8,482 nucleotides of DNA from UBA8108 sp965659285 (lineage in GTDB: Bacteria; Planctomycetota; UBA8108): the NCBI GenBank assembly GCA_965659285.1, contig CBFHWB010000176.1:1-8482 (forward strand). The letters run 5' to 3'. Positions 1 through 6,378 of this stretch are shown here, piece by piece; position 1 is the stretch's first letter; the number at the start of each line of letters is the position of its first letter. The notes below the pieces were generated by a model. That model was given only the letters and a program-made list of their open reading frames with translations. It was not told where the DNA came from and made no database searches. The position numbers and the translations under genes were made by a program.

Positions 1-852
1 CCGAGCGCGGGAAAAACAGCCTGGGGGAGCGGCTTTCTTCCCTCGGTCTACCAGGGCGTTCAATGTCGATCCAAGGGCGACCCGGTGCTCTACCTCTCAG
101 ACCCGCCCGGCATGAGCCGGGGACTGAGGCGCTCGAGCCTGGATACGATCCGTGGGCTCAACGAGATCCAGTTCGGGGCCCTGGGGCATCCTGAGACCCG
201 CACCCGGATTTCCCAGTTCGAGCTCGCCTTCAAGATGCAGATGTCGGCCCCCGAGGCCATGGACATCTCGCGGGAGTCGAAGAAGATCGTGGAGGAATAC
301 GGCGCCAAGCCAGGAGCCGCGAGCTTTGCCAACAACTGCCTGCTGGCCCGCCGCCTGGTCGAGCGCGGCGTGCGCTTCGTCCAGCTCTTTGACTGGGGCT
401 GGGATTTTCACGGAACGAACCCGCGCGAGGATATTCGCGGCGGCCTGACCAGTAAATGCAAAGGTACCGACCAGGCGGTCGCGGCGCTGCTGAACGACCT
501 GAAGCGCCGTGGTCTGCTCGAGTCTACCCTGGTGGTCTTCAGCGGCGAGTTCGGTCGGACTCCTTTCAGGGAGGGTCGCACCTCCGGAGGCAAGGTGCTC
601 GGTCGGGACCACTACCCGGACTGCTATTCGATGTTCATGGCGGGCGGCGGGCTCAAGGCCGGAATCTCCTACGGAGAAACCGACGAGCTGGGCTTCCGGG
701 TGGCTGAAGATCCGGTTCACGTGCACGACCTCCAGGCGACGATCCTGCACCTGCTAGGATTTGATCACGAGCGGCTCACCTTCCGCTTCCAAGGGCGCGA
801 CTACAGGCTCACCGACGTCTTCGGCGAGGTCCGACACGGGCTGCTCGCCTGA
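1..852 (+). CDS. DUF1501 family protein (5' end outside window)
   Basis: The frame is open from base 1 and ends at TGA 850-852, giving 283 residues; the start lies upstream of the window, so the GTG at 85 is only an internal codon. The fragment begins in the conserved GSGFLPSVYQG stretch, followed by DPVLYLSDPPGM. Further on are FSGEFGRTP (nt 538-564), GRDHYP, the AGGGLKAG / YGETDELG run, and near the C-terminus VHVHDLQATILHLLG, DHERLTF and QGRDYRLTDVFGEV. These are hallmark blocks of the DUF1501 C-terminal half. The family is related to the alkaline phosphatase/sulfatase fold and often has a Tat signal at the N-terminus, not visible here. In Planctomycetes these genes usually follow a DUF1549/DUF1553 cytochrome-c-like gene, which would be upstream. 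The biochemical function of the family is not established. The family call is secure; the activity is unknown. Confidence 0.93.
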   Translation, partial: PSAGKTAWGSGFLPSVYQGVQCRSKGDPVLYLSDPPGMSRGLRRSSLDTIRGLNEIQFGALGHPETRTRISQFELAFKMQMSAPEAMDISRESKKIVEEYGAKPGAASFANNCLLARRLVERGVRFVQLFDWGWDFHGTNPREDIRGGLTSKCKGTDQAVAALLNDLKRRGLLESTLVVFSGEFGRTPFREGRTSGGKVLGRDHYPDCYSMFMAGGGLKAGISYGETDELGFRVAEDPVHVHDLQATILHLLGFDHERLTFRFQGRDYRLTDVFGEVRHGLLA

Positions 853-869
853 GCGCGGTGCGTTCTCAG
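849..869. other. Weak dyad spanning both stop codons of a convergent gene pair
   Basis: CTGAGCGC (849-856) can pair with GCG (860-862) and CTCAG (865-869), leaving a 3-nt loop and a 2-nt bulge (TT, 863-864). The dyad covers the DUF1501 stop (850-852) and the complement of the minus-strand gene's stop (866-868). Neither strand has a U-tract after it. It could be a weak bidirectional termination or RNA-end structure, but chance is possible. It is the only candidate in the 13-bp gap between the two genes. Confidence 0.25.
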
Positions 870-3800
870 CGGCAGTAGGGGTAGTATTCGCAGCCGAGGT
901 TTTCGTTCTGGCCGCAATCGGGGTAGGGCTGTGGAATACCGCCGCCCTGGCCGAGGAAGAGGTAATTGACGATGCTCACCGCATCGCTGAGATCGATCGC
1001 GCCATCAGCGTTCGCATCGCCCGCGTCCCGGCAGGCCAGGGCCGTGTCCGGATCGGTGAAGAGGTGCCTCAGGAGCGTGATCGAGTCGCTGATGTCCACC
1101 TGCTGGTCATTGTTGGTGTCTCCGCGCAGGAAGAGCAGCCCGCCTGTGAGAGAGAATTCGCTCCAGCTGTAGGCGCTGGTGGTGTGTACGTCGTCGGCGA
1201 GGTCGGCGCGAATGAAGCCCACCCCGGCATCGATGACCTCCACGTTGGTGAGCCGATAGGGTCCATCGGACCGGGAGCCGAAGATCTCGTAGCCATCGAA
1301 GTCGATCTGGAAGCCCACCTCCGACGCCGCTGACTCCAGCGAGTAGAGAGATCCGGCCTGGGCGATGGTGTTGCCCTCGAGATCGGTGAGAGTTCCCAGG
1401 ACGACCAGGTCGCCTCCGCGGTTTGCATCCAGGAGGCCTCGCACCCAGAGGTTGTCCTTGAGCTCCCCGCCCCCCGCGCCTCCTCCGTCGCCTTCCTGCC
1501 CCACGTCATCGGCGCCGGATTCGTACTCTTCGCCAAGGGAGGCGAGGTCGGAGCGCACGAGGAGCTGCAGGGTGTCGGCTCGCTGGAAGGAGTCTCCCTC
1601 GGTGTCGGAGGCCTCGATCTCGATAATGTAATAGCCCGGCTGGGAGCTCTCGGGGAGGGTGGACGAATAGACGCCATCTCCCGCCTGGGCATCACCTCCC
1701 TCGCCGCTGTCGTTCAGGTCGACCAGGGAGAGGCTGCCGTCGGGGAAGAAGACCCGGGCGTTCTGGGTCACCTCCATCCCGCCGGGCAGCAGATGGGAGT
1801 CCTCGAGCTCGGTGGTCAGCAACGAGGTGGAGCCCAGCGGGACATCGTAGCCGTCCAGTTCGCTGCTGAGGTAGATCGAGCTCTCCAGGTGGAATTCGAT
1901 GGTGTACTTGATGTCGGGGTTGTCATCGGGATTGTCGAGCTTGCCCAGGTAGGTGCCGTGTTCTCCGGAGCCGGTCTTGAAGTAGATGACGTTGGTTCCT
2001 TCTCCGTCGTTGTAGGCTTCATAGATAAAGCCGAGCTCAGCCGCGTTCTCGCTGTTGATCCCCTCGTCTTCGATGTCCATCCCCGGGGTTCTCAGCTGGA
2101 AGTTGAGCGGCCCCTTATCCTCGGAGTTCAGGATGATGATGATCGAGCCGGATGTGTCGGAGACGAAGGGGATCTCCCGCGCGTCGCCGGGCGCCAGCTC
2201 GCCCTGCCCCACCTTGCCGAGGGTCATCGAGGAGCCTTCTCCTCCCGCCCCACCGCCATCACCAGCGTTTCCCTCCTCCTCCTCCTCGTCATCGCCGAGG
2301 ATCCGTCCGAAGCCGAGCCGCTCAAGCAGGGTAAGTGATTCCCGGTCGCGTCCAAGACTGTTGTGGTCCGAGCCGAGGATGAAGCGGCGAGGATTGCGGA
2401 AGATCCCCCTGTCGAGACCCTGTCCCAGGGCGCTTTGCAGGCAGACACGCCCATCGTGCTCGGCGCAGTCAAGCACGTCATCGAGCTCCCGTCGCCCGCC
2501 TGTGCCGGCCACGAGATAGAGGGCTGTCGCTCTCGAACTGGTGATGCGTTCATTGTAGAGGTCGAGGAAGCGCGAGGTTTGCTCGTCCGCGGCCTTGTAG
2601 CCCAGCTCCTCAGGCGCCTGGATTCCACCGCGTATCGGTCGGGCGCCAACGTCCGAGCGAGTCTCGATGAGGGCTCGTGGGGTTCCCCTGTTCGGAGCTC
2701 CGAGCAGCAGCAGCCTCCTGGTCTCGAAGACCGGGGATGTGTGGCCGTAGAGCCTGGCTGAGAGTCCGGCGAAGCCGTAGGCGATCATGTCCACCTGCCG
2801 TGGGCTGCTGCCGAACTGTCTCAGGAAGTGGTTCCTGACATTTTCGATTTCATGGACGAGGTTCAGGCTTCCCTGGACGATTCCTCCGCCGGTAGCGATC
2901 GGGATCAGCAGCCCTTCACCTGTCTCGAGGAAGTGGTCGTGCAGAGCCTGCCATCGCCGAGCGCCGCTTCTCTCGGGCGAGACGGCGATGACGGGAAGAG
3001 CGACGCGCAGCTTGAGGCTGCCCTCTCCGGCTGACACTCCGGGGGCGAAGGCGCGCAGGAAGCGGCCCGGGGTTCCGTTTGCGCCGCGCTTGGGGGCGAA
3101 GATTTCGAGCAGTCCGAGCCGGATATGATCATGGAAGCGGACCCGGTATTCGAGATCGAAGGGTCCATCGTGGTTTTCAACAGCGATGTTGAAGCGCCCG
3201 TCGTCATCGATTCCACCACGGGCAAGGATCTCGTCTCCTCCCTCCGCGAAGACAAGGACGATGCCGCGTCCCAGGGGGGTGTCGGTGCTGTCATCAAAGA
3301 CCACCTCGCCGGCGAGCGTGGCCCCCGGCGGCGGCTCGAATTCCTGGACGCAGGAACTGGCGGGCCCCGGGTGATCGCGGGCGGTGAGGCCGGTTACCGT
3401 GTAGCGCAGCTCGATCCCCGGGGGAGGGAGCTCGTCAACCCACGAGGAGTTCTCGGTTTCGGAGAGGACAACACCATTGCGTTCGATCTCGTAGGCGGCG
3501 TAGCTCTCGTTCTCTTCCCAGCTGAGGCGTACCCTTCTTTCGTTGTCTCGTGCGCGAGCGCATTCCAGGTTCCTCACAGCCTGGAGGTCGGTGGTCACCA
3601 CCAGGGTTTCACAGCGGGCTGCGGGACCGGCCGGTTCGTCCGCGGCGACGATCTCAACGACGAAGTTTCGCCCCCCAGGCCCCGGCGGTGGAACGTCGAT
3701 CGTTGCCTGGCGGCGATTTGGCGAGATGCTCTGGAGGCCCTCCGCAGGCTCTCCATCGAGTCGTATCATGAGGCGGCTGTCGTCGTCGGGCGTCCAGGTG

Positions 3801-4291
3801 ACACGGATTCTCGGCGATCCGCGGATCTGTGAGCAGGCCATGTTCCGCACCACGAGGCCTCCCACCGTGATCGTCGCGGGCTCGGACCGCAGGCCCGGGT
3901 CGCCGTTGGCTTCGACAATGTAGCGATGGGGTCCACGGCCGGGGTTCGGGTCGACATAGACCTGCAGGTCGCCCGGCAGGCGATTTTCAATCACGCGGAA
4001 ATCATCGTCACCATCGGCGCGGAGGATCTTCTGGTAGTTGAGACGCCTGGGCGAGAGCCAGTTCAGGCGTACTCGCCCCCTCGGAAGGAGCCTCAGGTTC
4101 AGGTTCCTTGGCCGGTTGGCGTCGGCGCCGTTGCCGGGTCGTCCACCAAGCTGCGCGGGCAGGCTTGCCGTTGAGCAGATGGCGACCAGGGCCAGGAAGA
4201 GGGCAGCGAGGAGCCCGCCCCATCGCTCCAGCGGCCGCCGGGCGCCGCCCTCGGTTTTCACTGAGTTGGATTGGGTTCGGGTGAGTGCCAT
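866..4291 (-). CDS. Secreted multidomain protein: FN3-like repeats, degenerate lipase domain, dockerin-like C-terminus
   Basis: This 1141-residue protein has a Sec signal peptide: basic residues 12-23, a hydrophobic core around 26-39, and likely cleavage near A42 or A46. Three fibronectin-III-like units follow (about 58-145, 146-235, 236-320). Units 2 and 3 each carry a Cys near each end (C153/C227 and C244/C314), possibly one disulfide each. Next is a carboxypeptidase-regulatory-like beta domain (322-395). Residues 430-665 are an alpha/beta-hydrolase domain resembling lipases, with LLLGAPNRGTP at 527-537. The expected GxSxG reads A-Y-G-F-A (504-508), so the nucleophile Ser is a Gly. D613 and H643 sit where the triad Asp and His would be. 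Two acidic/Gly linkers (666-688, 925-943) flank Ig-like beta domains; the segment 865-910, with AGDGVYSSTL, resembles domains found in surface proteins. Another beta domain (945-1050) precedes two dockerin/EF-hand-like repeats (GDTNNDQQVDIS at 1057-1068, GDANADGAIDLS at 1091-1102) and a Cys-rich tail. The ATG at 4291 is preferred because it leads directly into the signal peptide; its ribosome site is weak. Overall function is unknown; a binding or scaffold role is inferred. Confidence 0.9.
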   Translation of the reverse strand: MALTRTQSNSVKTEGGARRPLERWGGLLAALFLALVAICSTASLPAQLGGRPGNGADANRPRNLNLRLLPRGRVRLNWLSPRRLNYQKILRADGDDDFRVIENRLPGDLQVYVDPNPGRGPHRYIVEANGDPGLRSEPATITVGGLVVRNMACSQIRGSPRIRVTWTPDDDSRLMIRLDGEPAEGLQSISPNRRQATIDVPPPGPGGRNFVVEIVAADEPAGPAARCETLVVTTDLQAVRNLECARARDNERRVRLSWEENESYAAYEIERNGVVLSETENSSWVDELPPPGIELRYTVTGLTARDHPGPASSCVQEFEPPPGATLAGEVVFDDSTDTPLGRGIVLVFAEGGDEILARGGIDDDGRFNIAVENHDGPFDLEYRVRFHDHIRLGLLEIFAPKRGANGTPGRFLRAFAPGVSAGEGSLKLRVALPVIAVSPERSGARRWQALHDHFLETGEGLLIPIATGGGIVQGSLNLVHEIENVRNHFLRQFGSSPRQVDMIAYGFAGLSARLYGHTSPVFETRRLLLLGAPNRGTPRALIETRSDVGARPIRGGIQAPEELGYKAADEQTSRFLDLYNERITSSRATALYLVAGTGGRRELDDVLDCAEHDGRVCLQSALGQGLDRGIFRNPRRFILGSDHNSLGRDRESLTLLERLGFGRILGDDEEEEEGNAGDGGGAGGEGSSMTLGKVGQGELAPGDAREIPFVSDTSGSIIIILNSEDKGPLNFQLRTPGMDIEDEGINSENAAELGFIYEAYNDGEGTNVIYFKTGSGEHGTYLGKLDNPDDNPDIKYTIEFHLESSIYLSSELDGYDVPLGSTSLLTTELEDSHLLPGGMEVTQNARVFFPDGSLSLVDLNDSGEGGDAQAGDGVYSSTLPESSQPGYYIIEIEASDTEGDSFQRADTLQLLVRSDLASLGEEYESGADDVGQEGDGGGAGGGELKDNLWVRGLLDANRGGDLVVLGTLTDLEGNTIAQAGSLYSLESAASEVGFQIDFDGYEIFGSRSDGPYRLTNVEVIDAGVGFIRADLADDVHTTSAYSWSEFSLTGGLLFLRGDTNNDQQVDISDSITLLRHLFTDPDTALACRDAGDANADGAIDLSDAVSIVNYLFLGQGGGIPQPYPDCGQNENLGCEYYPYCR

Positions 4292-4321
4292 GGGCTTACT
4301 CTTGGCCGCGCGGAGCTTTCC

Positions 4322-4327
4322 ATTAAA
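4322..4327 (-). promoter_or_regulatory. Possible -10 box for the 1141-residue gene
   Basis: Read on the minus strand this is TTTAAT, one mismatch from TATAAT, about 31 bases before the ATG. The best -35 match about 18 bases further upstream (TAGTCC) is poor. If it is used, the leader would be only about 25 nt and the terminator hairpin at 4435-4469 would lie upstream of the transcript. The support is weak. Confidence 0.22.
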
Positions 4328-4434
4328 CGGACACGGCGGTCACAGGACTATTGGGCCCGGGTCCGGGGGGCCCTCTTGCAGGGCCGCTCCGCAGTTATTA
4401 TTGATTTTCAGGGTCATCGCTTTCTACTTTCCAT

Positions 4435-4469
4435 AAAAAAGGGCTCCCGAATGATTCCGAGAGCCCTTT
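4435..4469 (-). terminator. Rho-independent-type terminator on the minus strand
   Basis: AAAGGGCTC (4438-4446) and GAGCCCTTT (4461-4469) form a perfect 9-bp stem with a 14-nt loop that can pair a little further. On the minus strand the stem runs into a T tract: the A run at 4435-4440 reads as six T, of which the first three belong to the stem, giving the typical hairpin-plus-U-tract. On the plus strand the stem is followed only by TTTGG, so minus-strand termination is better supported. No recognisable minus-strand gene ends here; the nearest minus-strand gene starts 144 bases downstream. It therefore ends either an unannotated RNA or a leader transcript of that gene. Confidence 0.7.
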
Positions 4470-4990
4470 GGAATTGGAGGAAAGTCACTCTTCCGGTCTC
4501 GGTTTGCCTTGCTCCTCAGGTCATACAGGAGTCAGGGGCAAATAGTTTGGGTCGATTGCCGAACCCGAAGGAGTATTCTGTCTGCCCGCATTGGAGTGTC
4601 GCGAGTCGGGCCGGGTTTCCGCGGTTGGCAGGTACCGCCTGGACCAGGCCTTCATCGAATTCAATATCTGCAGCCGGCAACGGGTCTTGGAGCCTACAGC
4701 TTCTGGGGAAACCTGTAAGGCAAGCGCGAGAGAAAGAAAGGGACGGACGGTGACGGTAAAACAAACGTCGGGCCTGTGTCCGTACCGTAAATCGATAAAC
4801 TATGACAACATCCATCAGTCGTCCGCCCTTTCAATACTTTCGCGTTTCCTTAGCCTGTCTTCAGTTGCAGTCTTGAAAACGACTCTCCCTTACGGGAAGA
4901 TCAAGGTTACAGGAGACCCTTATATTCACATTCCGTGCCAATTACCTAAGTCCTTATTTTGCGTGAAAAAAGGTCTTTTCAGGGCCCTTG
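4470..4990 (-). ncRNA. Candidate unannotated RNA upstream of the orphan terminator
   Basis: The only direct evidence is the minus-strand terminator at 4435-4469 with no gene feeding it, plus local pairing potential. The latter includes GCCTACAG (4692-4699) with CTGTAAGGC (4713-4721; one bulged A, 13-nt loop), GCCTGG/CCAGGC around 4640, and a GGGTCG/CGAACCC hairpin around 4548-4567. The 5' end is undefined; the stated limit is only where composition turns AT-rich. No known RNA family is recognised. It could equally be a leader of the 1141-residue gene or non-functional sequence. Confidence 0.2.
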
Positions 4991-5003
4991 AATGACAAAG
5001 AAC

Positions 5004-5051
5004 TTGTCAATAATGTAGCGATGTCGCACCCCCTCTCCTTTACATTGACAA
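5004..5051. promoter_or_regulatory. Paired inverted half-sites upstream of nhaA
   Basis: TTGTCAAT (5004-5011) and ATTGACAA (5044-5051) are a perfect 8-bp inverted repeat whose centres are 40 bp apart, close to four helical turns. The right arm overlaps a second small dyad, ACAAT-AAG-ATTGT (5048-5060). The site lies 86-133 bp before the nhaA start in AT-rich DNA, a reasonable place for a regulator. I could not fit a good sigma70 promoter: TTGAAT at 4988 with TAATGT at 5011 has a 17-bp spacer, but the hexamers match only 4/6 and 3/6. A regulator cannot be named. Confidence 0.3.
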
Positions 5052-5136
5052 TAAGATTGTTATTTGATTTCTCCCTGCTTCCCTGCCCGACTTTTAATTC
5101 ACTCTTTGGGCCTATGCTGGTATCTTTCCGAGCCAT

Positions 5137-6378
5137 ATGAGTGGCGAAAAAACAAAGCGGGGAACGGTCAAGTTCCTGTTAGACAATTCGGTCTTTCTGA
5201 TCGCCGGAGCCGCCGCCGCCCTGGTGTGGGCGAATCTGGACAAAGCTGGCTATGACGAGGTGATGGGGAAGGTTCTCGCGGGAGAAGGCTCCCACGCCAT
5301 CACCCCTCGTTTCATCATCAATGACATCCTGATGGCTTTTTTCTTCGCCATCGCCGGCAAGGAGGTCTGGGAGGCTCTGCTGCCGGGAGGCCCTCTGTCC
5401 AACTTGCGCAAGGCGGCCACTCCCTTGCTCGCCACCCTCGGCGGCATGGTCGGTCCCGCCGGTCTCTACCTTCTGGGCTGCTACTATACAGGCACCATGG
5501 ATTCTCTCGGCAATGGCTGGGCTGTTCCGATGGCCACCGATATCGCCTTCAGCTACCTGGTCGCCCGCCTGATCTTCGGTCCCGGGCACGCGGCGATTCC
5601 TTTTTTGCTCCTGCTGGCGATCGCTGACGATGCGGCAGGCCTTCTCATCCTCGCGGTCTTCTATCCCCAGGGTCCCCTGGCTCCCGTGTGGCTGCTCGCC
5701 ACTTTGGCGGCCATCGTCCTGGGTCTCCTCATGCGTCGCCTCAAGCTTCAGAGCTTCTGGTGGTACCTGCTCCTGCCGGGCGCGCTGAGCTGGTTCTCAT
5801 TTCTGGAGGCCGGCCTCCATCCCGCGCTCGGGCTGATACCGATCATTCCCACGCTTCCCCACGCCCACACCGACCTCGGGCTCTTCGCTCGCGAGGAGCT
5901 TGGCCGCAAGGACACTCTCAATGAATTCGAGCATTGGTGGAAGAACCCCGTTGAGATCTTTCTCGGCCTCTTCGGCCTGGCCAACGCCGGAGTTGAGATG
6001 TCGAGCGTTGGAACCGGCACCTGGTTGGTGCTCCTCGGGCTCCTGATCGGCAAGCCTCTGGGGATCGCCCTCATTACGGTCCTGGGGCAGAAGCTGCTCC
6101 GGCTCGAGCTGCCGGCCGGCATGGGCTTCCGTGACCTTTTGACCGTTGGCATGGTCGCCGGCATCGGCTTTACCGTGTCTCTCTTTGTGGCCGCCGCCGC
6201 CTTTTCAGGCGAGAGCCTGGAGCTGGATGCGGTGAAGATGGGCGCGCTGGGAAGTTTCGCCGCCGCCTTCCTGGCGATTGGCGGAGCGCGGGCCATGGGG
6301 ATCCGACCGGGCTCCGCAGAGGAGGAGCCCTCCTCCGAGGAGATCGCTTCCGAGGAGACCGGGGACGAGTCCGCCTAG
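5137..6378 (+). CDS. nhaA: Na+/H+ antiporter, NhaA family
   Basis: This 413-residue inner-membrane protein exchanges Na+ (or Li+) for protons to control internal sodium and pH. The family's signature positions are present: ND-ILMAFFF with D63 (E. coli D65), E76 (E. coli E78), ATDIAF with T134-D135 (T132-D133), the ion-binding pair D164-D165 in AIADDAAG (D163-D164), GLHPALG with H228, NAGV at 283, and LLIGKPLGI with K306 (K300). Hydrophobic segments fit the usual 12-helix fold, with a longer polar loop at about 240-270. The segment after E76 is V-W-E-A instead of the V-K-R-E of E. coli, and the C-terminus carries an acidic tail (about 394-412, EEEPSSEE). The ATG at 5137 gives the expected N-terminus (LLDNSVFLIAG), although no clear Shine-Dalgarno precedes it. 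It is a single gene; its stop overlaps the stop of the convergent downstream gene. The numbering of E. coli residues is from memory. Confidence 0.95.
   Translation: MSGEKTKRGTVKFLLDNSVFLIAGAAAALVWANLDKAGYDEVMGKVLAGEGSHAITPRFIINDILMAFFFAIAGKEVWEALLPGGPLSNLRKAATPLLATLGGMVGPAGLYLLGCYYTGTMDSLGNGWAVPMATDIAFSYLVARLIFGPGHAAIPFLLLLAIADDAAGLLILAVFYPQGPLAPVWLLATLAAIVLGLLMRRLKLQSFWWYLLLPGALSWFSFLEAGLHPALGLIPIIPTLPHAHTDLGLFAREELGRKDTLNEFEHWWKNPVEIFLGLFGLANAGVEMSSVGTGTWLVLLGLLIGKPLGIALITVLGQKLLRLELPAGMGFRDLLTVGMVAGIGFTVSLFVAAAAFSGESLELDAVKMGALGSFAAAFLAIGGARAMGIRPGSAEEEPSSEEIASEETGDESA
6375..6378. other. Shared CTAG: overlapping stop codons of convergent genes
   Basis: The palindrome CTAG supplies TAG to nhaA on the plus strand (6376-6378) and TAG to the enolase-superfamily gene on the minus strand (6377-6375). 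The two genes overlap tail to tail by four bases. No terminator can fit between them, so any termination signal must lie within the opposing coding sequence. Confidence 0.95.

Larger units (their letters stand above)
4292..5136. other. Long intergenic region between divergent genes
   Basis: This 845-bp stretch lies between the starts of the minus-strand 1141-residue gene and plus-strand nhaA. Open frames here (for example 4271-4753 plus, 4516-4815 minus, 4591-4995 plus) give unrecognisable, low-complexity Arg/Ser/Pro-rich or irregular translations without a good ribosome site, so I call none a gene. Composition changes along it: by direct count 4921-5100 is 40% GC, far below the flanking genes. 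It contains a GC-only hairpin (GGGCCC at 4353-4358 with GGGCCC at 4368-4373), a strong terminator hairpin at 4435-4469, several hairpins between 4530 and 4721, and dyads at 5004-5060. No tRNA, tmRNA, RNase P or known riboswitch could be recognised. Confidence 0.7.

Noticed and set aside
97..750. 217-codon minus-strand open frame opposite the DUF1501 gene
   Set aside because: It is an antisense shadow of a clearly conserved plus-strand protein in GC-rich DNA, with no recognisable domain.
1069..1695. 208-codon minus-strand open frame in another phase inside the 1141-residue gene
   Set aside because: It is a Ser/Thr/Arg/Pro-rich frame-shifted shadow; the main frame encodes the dockerin-like repeats and linkers.
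4475..4640. RNase P RNA-like words (GAGGAAAGTC at 4477 and GGTACCGCCTGG near 4630)
   Set aside because: The spacing is wrong for bacterial RNase P and the 3' conserved ACAGAA region and other core blocks are missing.
4271..4753. 160-codon plus-strand open frame overlapping the start of the 1141-residue gene
   Set aside because: The translation is not recognisable, no ribosome site precedes it, it runs through the terminator hairpin, and its start overlaps the signal-peptide coding region on the other strand.
4516..4815. 99-codon minus-strand open frame ending just before the orphan terminator
   Set aside because: It would give the terminator a gene, but the translation shows no family resemblance or clear start signal. 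I kept the RNA interpretation and give this frame little weight.
4591..4995. 134-codon plus-strand open frame in the intergenic region
   Set aside because: It has mixed composition, no ribosome site and no recognisable motif.
5045..5050. Perfect TTGACA as a -35 box for nhaA
   Set aside because: At 16-18 bases downstream there is no acceptable -10 hexamer (the sequence is CT-rich).
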